Shown: positions 15,279-21,158 of the stretch, in pieces
How positions within the stretch are numbered: position 1 is the first letter of the stretch
How the letters are laid out: each line of letters starts with the position of its first letter
Source of the DNA: an uncultured Lachnospiraceae bacterium
Lineage (GTDB): Bacteria > Bacillota > Clostridia > Lachnospirales > Lachnospiraceae
NCBI GenBank assembly: GCA_905236365.1
Contig: CAJOPP010000022.1
Span: 1-21,158, forward strand
Length of the DNA stretch: 21,158 bases
Direction of reading: 5' to 3'
The notes under the pieces: model-generated
The model's database searches: none
The model's input: only the letters and a program-made list of their open reading frames with translations
Told to the model about the DNA's origin: nothing
Program-made: the position numbers and the translations under genes

Positions 15279-16012
15279 CAGGAAAAATCGCACTTGTGAC
15301 GGGTGCCAGTCGTGGGATTGGAAAACAGACAGCAATTACACTTGCTGAAAATGGAGCAACCGTTATTGTCAATTATAATGGCAACAAAGTAAAAGCGGAA
15401 GAAGTAGTGGCTGCGATTAAAGAAAATGGAGGACAGGCTGCCAGCTATTGCTGTAATGTAGCGGATTATGCGGCGGTTGAAACGATGATGAAAGACATCG
15501 TAAAGGAATATGGATCGCTGGATATTTTGGTAAATAATGCAGGGATTACCAAGGATGGTCTTTTGATGAAAATGTCAGAAGATGACTATGATGCTGTTTT
15601 GGATATCAATTTAAAGGGTACATTTAATTGCATAAAACATATTTCCAGACAAATGTTAAAACAAAAATCCGGAAGAATTATCAATCTTTCTAGCGTAGTA
15701 GGAGTATATGGAAATGCGGGACAGGTAAATTACGCAGCTTCCAAAGCAGGGATTGTCGGAATTACCAAGTCTGTTGCAAAGGAATTGGGTTCTCGAGGCA
15801 TTACAGTGAATGCAGTTGCACCGGGATTTATTGTGACGGAGATGACAGATGCCATGCCGGAAGATGCGAAAAAACAAGTTGCGGATAGAATTGCCATGAA
15901 ACGTCTGGGACAAACAAGTGACGTTGCAAATTTGATTGCTTTCCTTGCGTCTGATAAGGCAGCATATATTACCGGTCAGGTAATATGCGTGGATGGCGGA
16001 ATGAGTATTTAG
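15272..16012 (+). CDS. fabG: 3-oxoacyl-ACP reductase (FabG)
   Basis: FabG reduces beta-ketoacyl-ACP to beta-hydroxyacyl-ACP with NADPH. The 246-residue short-chain dehydrogenase has the nucleotide-binding TGASRGIG (10-17), NNAG (88-91), and the catalytic set Asn113, Ser141, Tyr154 and Lys158 (NLSSVVGVYGN, NYAASKAG). It ends with the typical YITGQVICVDGGMSI. In-frame TTG 15260 and GTG 15263 are alternatives, but ATG 15272 matches the family N-terminus. The ribosome site for it is poor (AAAG at 15256-15259), and a tiny upstream frame overlaps the start. FabF follows after 14 bases, so those two are tightly coupled. Confidence 0.95.
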   Translation: MLAGKIALVTGASRGIGKQTAITLAENGATVIVNYNGNKVKAEEVVAAIKENGGQAASYCCNVADYAAVETMMKDIVKEYGSLDILVNNAGITKDGLLMKMSEDDYDAVLDINLKGTFNCIKHISRQMLKQKSGRIINLSSVVGVYGNAGQVNYAASKAGIVGITKSVAKELGSRGITVNAVAPGFIVTEMTDAMPEDAKKQVADRIAMKRLGQTSDVANLIAFLASDKAAYITGQVICVDGGMSI

Positions 16013-16026
16013 AAGAGGAGAATAGT

Positions 16027-17271
16027 ATGAGACGAGTTGTTGTAACAGGTATGGGAGCAATTACCCCGATTGGTTTAAGTGTGAATGAATTCTGGGATGG
16101 AGTAAAGAACAGTAAAGTGGGCATCGGTCCGATTACCCAATTTGATACATCGGCGTTTAAGGTAAAGATTGCAGCTGAAGTAAAAGACTTTGTTGCAAAA
16201 GATTACATTGATGCCAAATCTGCAAAGCGTATGGAGCTTTTTTCACAATATGCAGTTGTTGCTGCCAAAGAGGCAATTGAGCAGGCTGGACTTGATATGG
16301 AGAAAGAAGACGCATATCGTGTTGGAACTGCGGTGGGTTCCGGAACAGGAAGCCTTCAGGCTGTTGAACGAAATGAAAAACGAATGGCAGAGAAGGGACC
16401 GGGACGTATTGAGCCGTTAGTAATACCGCAGATGATTTCAAATATGGCAAGTGGCAATGTGTCCATTTATTTCGGGTTAAAAGGAAAATCAATCAATGTA
16501 GTAACGGCTTGTGCAACTGGTACACACAATATTGGTGAAGCATTTCGAACCATTCAGTATGGTGATGCGGATGTGATGATTGCAGGTGGTACAGAATCCT
16601 GTGTTACTCCGATTGGAATAGGCGGTTTTGCAGCGTTGACAGCCTTGAATACAACAGAGGATTGTACAAGAGCTTCTATTCCTTTTGATAAAGACCGGGC
16701 AGGGTTTGTCCTTGGTGAGGGAGCAGGAGTTGTTGTTCTGGAGGAATTAGAACATGCAAAAGCCAGAGGGGCGAAGATTTTGGCAGAATTAGTAGGATAT
16801 GGTGCTACTTCAGATGCTTATCATATTACTTCTCCGGCTGAAGATGGCATGGGAGCAGCTAATGCTATGATTTATGCAATGAGAGATGCGGGAATATCGC
16901 CTTCAGAGGTGGATTATATCAATGCACATGGAACATCTACCCATCATAATGACCTTTTTGAGACAAGAGCGATTAAGATTGCAATGGGAGATGCACAGAA
17001 TGATGTTCTGATTAGTTCAACAAAGTCTATGGTGGGACATTTGCTTGGAGCTGCCGGAGGCATTGAGTTTATTACTTGTGTAAAATCCATAGAGGAAGGT
17101 TATATTCATGAAAACGTTGGACTTCGAGAAGTAGAGGATGAAGAAGAATTTAGCCTGAATTATGTAAAAGACCATGGTATTTCAAAAGAAGTTAATGTAT
17201 GTATGTCTAATTCATTGGGATTTGGTGGTCATAATGCAACTTTAGTTGTCAGAAAATATGTTGAAGAATAA
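16027..17271 (+). CDS. fabF: Beta-ketoacyl-ACP synthase II (FabF)
   Basis: FabF performs the elongating condensation of acyl-ACP with malonyl-ACP. The 414 residues carry the Cys-His-His triad: Cys162 in VVTACATGTHNIGEAF, His301 in NAHGTSTHHND and His338 in STKSMVGHLLGAAGG. The FGFGGHN-type ending (SLGFGGHNATLVV) is present. GAGGAG at 16014-16019 sets the start at RRVVVTGMGAITPIG. It is separated from fabZ by 72 bases holding a hairpin repeat; in many related clusters accB lies at this point. Confidence 0.95.
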   Translation: MRRVVVTGMGAITPIGLSVNEFWDGVKNSKVGIGPITQFDTSAFKVKIAAEVKDFVAKDYIDAKSAKRMELFSQYAVVAAKEAIEQAGLDMEKEDAYRVGTAVGSGTGSLQAVERNEKRMAEKGPGRIEPLVIPQMISNMASGNVSIYFGLKGKSINVVTACATGTHNIGEAFRTIQYGDADVMIAGGTESCVTPIGIGGFAALTALNTTEDCTRASIPFDKDRAGFVLGEGAGVVVLEELEHAKARGAKILAELVGYGATSDAYHITSPAEDGMGAANAMIYAMRDAGISPSEVDYINAHGTSTHHNDLFETRAIKIAMGDAQNDVLISSTKSMVGHLLGAAGGIEFITCVKSIEEGYIHENVGLREVEDEEEFSLNYVKDHGISKEVNVCMSNSLGFGGHNATLVVRKYVEE

Positions 17272-17280
17272 AGGTAACTG

Positions 17281-17305
17281 TTCAGCCCTGATGAATAGAT
17301 ACGAA
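17281..17305 (+). repeat. Short intergenic hairpin repeat, copy c
   Basis: TTCAGCCCTGATGAATAGAT followed by ACGAA nearly repeats the copy at 865-889 and resembles that at 15093. The hairpin is weaker here (TTCA/TGAA). It lies between fabF and fabZ. Confidence 0.5.
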
Positions 17306-17343
17306 TAAAGCAAATGTGAATCAGATAGGAAGGCAGAAAAAGG

Positions 17344-17769
17344 ATGGAGTTAGATATTAAACAGATTATGGAAATTATTCCGCACCGTCAACCGTTCCTG
17401 TTAATTGACAGAGTAACAGAGATGGAGCCGGGAAAGTCTATTAAAGGCTATAAAAATATTTCTTACAATGAACCATATTTTGCAGGGCATTTTCCACAAG
17501 AACCGGTTATGCCAGGTGTGCTTCAGCTTGAAGCTTTAGCACAGCTTGGAGCGGTGGCTGTATTGAGTCAGGAAGAAAATAAAGGGAAAATAGCTTATTT
17601 TGCAGGTGTCAATAGTGCAAAGTTCAAACAAAAGGTAGTTCCTGGGGATCGATTGGATTTGGAATGTGAGATTATTAAGATAAAGGGTCCATTAGGGATA
17701 GGTGCTGTGAAAGCTTCAGTTGATGGAAAGGTAGCCTGTAAGGCAGAGATTTCCTTTGTGATTCAGTGA
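17344..17769 (+). CDS. fabZ: (3R)-hydroxyacyl-ACP dehydratase (FabZ)
   Basis: FabZ removes water from beta-hydroxyacyl-ACP to give trans-2-enoyl-ACP. The 141-residue hot-dog fold protein contains the active-site His49 in YFAGHFPQEPVMPGVLQLEA and the acidic Glu63 in the same helix. IIPHRQPFLLIDRV at the N-terminus is typical. AGGAAGG at 17327-17333 precedes the ATG. It is the last fab gene here; the acc genes that often follow are absent and apbE comes next. Confidence 0.95.
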   Translation: MELDIKQIMEIIPHRQPFLLIDRVTEMEPGKSIKGYKNISYNEPYFAGHFPQEPVMPGVLQLEALAQLGAVAVLSQEENKGKIAYFAGVNSAKFKQKVVPGDRLDLECEIIKIKGPLGIGAVKASVDGKVACKAEISFVIQ

Positions 17770-17924
17770 TGCTGTTCAGGCGTCTTGATAATCTTATTGT
17801 AATTTCTGACAAATGGATCAAGGAAGCTGATGATAAGATTGCGTGTAATTGAAGACAGAATGATTGAAGGGTTAAAAATTTCTTCCTGATCCTGTTCAAG
17901 GGTAGTAGAAGATGGAGTTAGGAT

Positions 17925-19022
17925 ATGAGATGGATTGATAAGTACAGGCGTATTGAAAAATACAGACGTATGGTCAATGCAATAATCGTGAGCATATTTA
18001 TTTTAGTGATTATTATTATTGGCAGAAGAATGGAAAATTTAACAAATCGGAAATGTAAACCAGATACCTTTACCGGAATTGCTATGGGAACAAACATTAA
18101 AAAGACCATTTATTCGGAAAGTGCGAAGCAGAATGAAACAGTTAATAAAGCAGTTGATCAGGCTTTGCTGGAATTAGACAATCAGATATCTGTCCGTTTG
18201 AATGATTCTGAAATCTCAAAATGTAATCAGAATCATGCTGTGGATGGAGTCTACAAGCTGTCAGATAATCTGCTTGAAGCTATAAGGCAAGAACTTCAAA
18301 TATCGAAAGAGTCTGGTGGAGCCTTTTCGCCATGCATTCGCCCTATTACGAATTTGTGGGGGATTGAAGATGGCAAAACTGAGATTCCGGAGATGAATCG
18401 GATTCAGAATACCTTACAATATATAGATGCAGAAAATATTGAGGTTACAGAAGAAGGAATCATTTTTAGAGAAGATGGCATGTCGATTGATTTTGGAGCA
18501 ACAGGAAAGGGAATTGCTTGTGATGAATTGGTCAAATTGCTTGCTGATTATGATGTGCAAGGGGCTATTCTTTCAATCGGAGGAAGTATTGCGGTATATG
18601 GAAATAAGGGTGATGGTAAGGCATGGCATGTCGGTATTCAGGATCCCCGAGGGGATGAAGGAGAAGTACTTGGTGTGCTCGATATTAAAGAAAACACGAT
18701 GATTTCTACATCAGGTGATTATGAGAAGTATTTTGAGGTGGACGGCAAACGCTATCATCATATATTTGATCCGTCCACAGGATATCCTGTGGACAACGGT
18801 CTGATATCTGTTACTATCATCAGTGATAGTGGCTTTTTATCGGATGTGTTGTCAACGACCTGCTTTGTGCTGGGATTAGATAAGGGAATGAAATATGCTG
18901 AAGATAAGGGTGCAGAAGCTGTTTTTGTTACAGCTGATAAGGAGGTCTATGTTACGAAAGGGCTTCAAAAAACGTTTCATCTTCAGAATAAAAGTTATAC
19001 TTTGGAAAACGAAAAAAAATGA
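17925..19022 (+). CDS. apbE: FAD:protein FMN transferase (ApbE), membrane anchored
   Basis: ApbE links FMN from FAD to a threonine of target flavoproteins such as RnfG, RnfD, NqrB and NqrC, on the outer face of the membrane. The 365 residues have one N-terminal membrane segment (about 19-33, VNAIIVSIFILVIIIIG). The domain follows with SIDFGATGKGIACD (187-200), SIGGSIAVYG (217-226), STSGDYEKYF (261-270), HHIFDPSTGYPV (278-289) and a metal-binding SDVLSTT. No lipobox cysteine is seen, so it is a membrane-anchored rather than lipoprotein form. GGAG at 17914-17917 supports the start. Its placement just before the rnf genes indicates that RnfD and RnfG are the substrates. A strong terminator closes the gene. 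Confidence 0.92.
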   Translation: MRWIDKYRRIEKYRRMVNAIIVSIFILVIIIIGRRMENLTNRKCKPDTFTGIAMGTNIKKTIYSESAKQNETVNKAVDQALLELDNQISVRLNDSEISKCNQNHAVDGVYKLSDNLLEAIRQELQISKESGGAFSPCIRPITNLWGIEDGKTEIPEMNRIQNTLQYIDAENIEVTEEGIIFREDGMSIDFGATGKGIACDELVKLLADYDVQGAILSIGGSIAVYGNKGDGKAWHVGIQDPRGDEGEVLGVLDIKENTMISTSGDYEKYFEVDGKRYHHIFDPSTGYPVDNGLISVTIISDSGFLSDVLSTTCFVLGLDKGMKYAEDKGAEAVFVTADKEVYVTKGLQKTFHLQNKSYTLENEKK

Positions 19023-19042
19023 ACTGGTTATTTGAGAACGAA

Positions 19043-19071
19043 AAAAAGGTGGAGATATGCTCCACCTTTTT
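19043..19071 (+). terminator. Intrinsic terminator of apbE
   Basis: AAAAAGGTGGAG (19043-19054) pairs perfectly with CTCCACCTTTTT (19060-19071) around ATATG. The GC core followed by five T makes it a strong terminator, and the A-run on the left also makes it usable in the other direction. Confidence 0.88.
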
Positions 19072-19077
19072 ATGTAA

Positions 19078-19221
19078 CAGGAAGTTCCGGCGAATTTAGT
19101 ACCGTTACGTGAACAACTAAGCGAAATGCCTGAGACCTTAGCAAGGCACGAGTTTAGTTCGACGGTATGCTTTAGCTCGTGCCCGAAATGGAAAACATAT
19201 AACATATCCGGCAACGTCCTG
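19078..19221. ncRNA. Possible structured RNA or palindromic repeat upstream of rnfC
   Basis: Outer arms CAGGA-a-GTT-CCGG (19078-19090) and CCGG-c-AAC-g-TCCTG (19208-19221) enclose nested helices: TACCGT/ACGGTA (19100/19162), GAAC/GTTC (19111/19157), TAAGC/GTTTA (19118/19152) and TGCCT/AGGCA (19127/19144). A competing 8-bp helix GGCACGAG/CTCGTGCC (19145/19176) would disrupt the inner ones. No known riboswitch class was recognised. It may be a dispersed palindromic element rather than a functional RNA, and the transcribed strand is unknown. Confidence 0.35.
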
Positions 19222-19245
19222 CTTAAGTAAATGACATTGCGTCTG

Positions 19246-19277
19246 AACAGTAACCTTCACTGTTGCGATTCTTTTTT
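19246..19277 (+). terminator. Terminator-like hairpin before rnfC
   Basis: AACAGT (19246-19251) and ACTGTT (19259-19264) form a short stem; GCGATTC then TTTTTT follows. The T run begins seven bases after the stem, so it is weak as a terminator. The AACAGT core resembles other intergenic hairpins in the window. Confidence 0.35.
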
Positions 19278-19368
19278 ATGCGTGAAAACAGCCTAGCAAA
19301 ATAAAAGCATTTGATGTATAATGAAAAAAATATATGTACTTAAGATTGAATAAAGTGAGGTATAATAT

Positions 19369-20691
19369 ATGAGTTTTTTTACGTTTTCAGGAGGAATCCA
19401 CCCCTATGACGGTAAGGAGTTGTCCATGGATAAAGCAATTCAGGATTATCTTCCCCAAGGAGATCTTGTCTATCCATTGTCTCAGCACATAGGAGCACCG
19501 GCTGTTCCGTTAGTTAAGAAGGGTGATTCCGTGTTGGTAGGACAAAAGATTGCAGAAGCTGGAGGATTTGTATCTGCCAATATTCATTCTGGTGTTTCCG
19601 GTACGGTCAAGGCAATTGAACCAAGAATGACAGTTAGTGGTGCAAAGGTAAACTCTATTGTAATTGCAAATGATGGCAAGTTTGAAGAGGTTGATTTTCA
19701 TAAGAATCTTAAACCGCTTGATCAGTTATATAGAGATGATGTCAGAGAGATAATTAAAGAAGCTGGTATTGTTGGAATGGGTGGTGCTGGTTTTCCGACT
19801 CATGTCAAACTTACTCCAAACAATGAAGATGCGATTGATACTATCATTGTCAATGGTGCGGAATGTGAGCCTTATCTGACCTCTGATTATCGCAGAATGT
19901 TAGAGGTTCCGGAAAAAATTGTTGCGGGACTTCAGATCGTTATGAACCTGTTTGATGATACAAAAGGAATTATTGCAATTGAGGATAATAAGCCGGATGC
20001 TATTGCAAAGTTAACAGAATTAACAAAAAATATTCCGAATATTACGGTCAATGCAGTGAAAACCAAATATCCACAGGGTGCAGAAAGGCAGTTGATCTAT
20101 GCCAATACTGGAAGAAAAATCAATTCTACTATGTTGCCTGCGGATGTCGGTTGTATTGTGCACAATATTGATACGATTGTGGCGATTTACAATGCGTTGA
20201 TTGAGGGCAGACCGTTATATGAGAGAATTGTAACAGTGACAGGAGATGCAGTGAATGACACTGCTAATTTCCGTGTGCGAATTGGAACAAATGTTAAAGA
20301 ATTAATTGATGCAGTAGGAGGATTCAACGTAGAATCACCGGAGAAGATTATTTCTGGCGGTCCAATGATGGGGAAAGCCATGTTTTCTCTTGATGTTCCG
20401 ATTGTAAAAGGATCTTCTGCCCTTCTTTGCTTCAAGGAGGATATTGTATCAAGAGTCGAACCGTCAAATTGTATTCGTTGTGGAAGATGTGTAGAGGTAT
20501 GTCCGGGAAGAGTCATGCCGAACAGATTGGCTGATAGTGCAATACATGGGGATTTGGACGAATTTGTTAAATATGAAGGAATGGAATGCTGCGAATGTGG
20601 ATGCTGCTCTTATGTATGTCCGGCAAAACGGCATTTGACTCAAATTATTGCTGGAACTCGTAAACAGATTTTAGTGAATAAGAAACGATAG
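19369..20691 (+). CDS. rnfC: Ion-translocating ferredoxin:NAD+ oxidoreductase subunit RnfC
   Basis: RnfC is the NADH/NAD+ and FMN-binding peripheral subunit of the Rnf complex, which couples electron transfer between ferredoxin and NAD+ to Na+ or H+ pumping. The 440 residues include the N-terminal barrel-sandwich-like segment (HSGVSGTVKAI), the FMN/NADH region with GIVGMGGAGFPTHVK (133-147) and NGAECEPYLTSDYR, an SLBB-type part, and two [4Fe-4S] sites: Cys368, 371, 374, 378 and Cys407, 410, 413, 417. Two extra cysteines (408, 412) lie in the second site. GTGAGG at 19355-19360 precedes the ATG. The length is the short clostridial form without the long C-terminal repeat of proteobacterial RnfC. 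Confidence 0.95.
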   Translation: MSFFTFSGGIHPYDGKELSMDKAIQDYLPQGDLVYPLSQHIGAPAVPLVKKGDSVLVGQKIAEAGGFVSANIHSGVSGTVKAIEPRMTVSGAKVNSIVIANDGKFEEVDFHKNLKPLDQLYRDDVREIIKEAGIVGMGGAGFPTHVKLTPNNEDAIDTIIVNGAECEPYLTSDYRRMLEVPEKIVAGLQIVMNLFDDTKGIIAIEDNKPDAIAKLTELTKNIPNITVNAVKTKYPQGAERQLIYANTGRKINSTMLPADVGCIVHNIDTIVAIYNALIEGRPLYERIVTVTGDAVNDTANFRVRIGTNVKELIDAVGGFNVESPEKIISGGPMMGKAMFSLDVPIVKGSSALLCFKEDIVSRVEPSNCIRCGRCVEVCPGRVMPNRLADSAIHGDLDEFVKYEGMECCECGCCSYVCPAKRHLTQIIAGTRKQILVNKKR

Positions 20692-20703
20692 GAGGTAGAC
20701 ATT

Positions 20704-21158
20704 TTGGAACAGACCATGAAAATATCTTCTTCTCCTCATATCAGGGATAAGGAGTCTACTGGAAGTATTATGGGGCAGGTTATTGTTGCCTTAATGCCGG
20801 CTGCAATTTTTGGTGTATATAATTTTGGAATTCGTGCACTGCTTACGATTCTGGTTACGGTGATTAGCTCTGTAGGATTTGAGGCTGGATATCAGAAGAT
20901 GTTAGGACGCAAAGTTACGGTGAATGATTTATCTGCGGCACTTACCGGTTTATTGTTGGCATTGAATCTGCCACCGGAGGTCCCTTATTGGATTCCTGTT
21001 ATCGGTAGTTTTTTTGCTATTATTGTTGTAAAACAGCTGTTTGGCGGACTAGGACAAAATTTTATGAATCCTGCGTTAGGAGCAAGATGCTTTTTGTTGA
21101 TTTCCTTTACCGGACGTATGACGGCATTTACATATGATGCTTTGACGACAGCAACTCC
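20704..21158 (+). CDS. rnfD: Rnf complex subunit RnfD (partial, cut by window end)
   Basis: RnfD is an integral membrane subunit that carries covalent FMN and helps form the ion path. The 151 visible residues begin MEQTMKISSSPHIRDKEST and show several membrane segments, NLPPEVPYWIPVIGS and the conserved QNFMNPALGARCFLL. They end in DALTTAT, which fits the D-x-x-(S/T)-x-A-T flavinylation pattern. The last complete codon (21154-21156) is the predicted FMN-bearing Thr. The start is a TTG at 20704, eight bases after AGGAGG (20690-20695); the in-frame ATG at 20716 is 20 bases away and less likely. It follows rnfC by 12 bases; rnfG, E, A and B are expected beyond the window. Confidence 0.93.
   Translation, partial: MEQTMKISSSPHIRDKESTGSIMGQVIVALMPAAIFGVYNFGIRALLTILVTVISSVGFEAGYQKMLGRKVTVNDLSAALTGLLLALNLPPEVPYWIPVIGSFFAIIVVKQLFGGLGQNFMNPALGARCFLLISFTGRMTAFTYDALTTAT

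Larger units (their letters stand above)
19023..19368. other. Intergenic region between apbE and rnfC
   Basis: This 346-base gap holds the apbE terminator (19043-19071), a structured stretch (19078-19221), a second terminator-like hairpin (19246-19277) and the rnfC leader. A TATAAT at 19317-19322 may be the rnf -10, but no good -35 lies 16-18 bases upstream. Confidence 0.65.

Noticed and set aside
18043..18060. Lipoprotein signal in ApbE
   Set aside because: The cysteine in TNRKCKP follows polar residues and does not fit a lipobox; a membrane anchor ends earlier.
19096..19103. TTAGTACC as a FapR half-site
   Set aside because: It lies within paired arms before rnfC, far from lipid genes, with no matching second half at FapR spacing.

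Overview
The window reads as a chromosomal segment of a low-GC anaerobic Firmicute, most likely a member of the Lachnospiraceae or a close Clostridia relative. The reasons are AT-rich DNA with strong AGGAGG-type ribosome sites, a minimal ISC iron-sulfur operon led by an Rrf2 regulator, a dissociated type II fatty acid synthase operon, a SpoVB-type flippase, and an Rnf ferredoxin:NAD+ oxidoreductase operon. The genus cannot be fixed from the sequence alone. Nothing suggests a phage, integrated element or insertion sequence.

Layout. Bases 1-4423 carry housekeeping genes on the + strand: RluF-type pseudouridine synthase, a divergent NAD-dependent DNA ligase, MetA (homoserine O-acetyltransferase by its Glu111) behind a good promoter, and a YqeY-domain protein. 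A SpoVB/MurJ-like flippase (4521-6077) lies on the - strand and converges on them at a shared terminator. From 6370 a promoter drives iscR-iscS-iscU-mnmA: an Fe-S sensing regulator, cysteine desulfurase, scaffold, and the tRNA 2-thiouridylase that uses the sulfur. Immediately after come two P-loop genes (10147-12246). The first is a CobW/COG0523 metallochaperone with a 59-residue His/Asp tract. The second appears to fuse a degenerate G3E GTPase-like domain to a C-terminal domain resembling DUF1980/YcgQ. A small coiled-coil protein with five acidic octapeptide repeats follows.

From 12945 a promoter followed by a 15-bp perfect inverted repeat leads fabH-fabD-fabG-fabF-fabZ. The genes acpP, fabK and acc, usually found in such clusters, are absent, and the gaps hold small hairpins. 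The final part is apbE (FAD:protein FMN transferase), a strong terminator, a 300-base stretch with extensive pairing potential, and then rnfC and the start of rnfD. The window ends at the predicted FMN-accepting threonine of RnfD, the expected substrate of the ApbE encoded 3 kb earlier.

The least ordinary items are the CobW plus GTPase/DUF1980 pair, the structured region before rnfC, the palindrome after the fabH promoter, a 9-codon upstream ORF overlapping the fabG start, and a small family of intergenic hairpin repeats.
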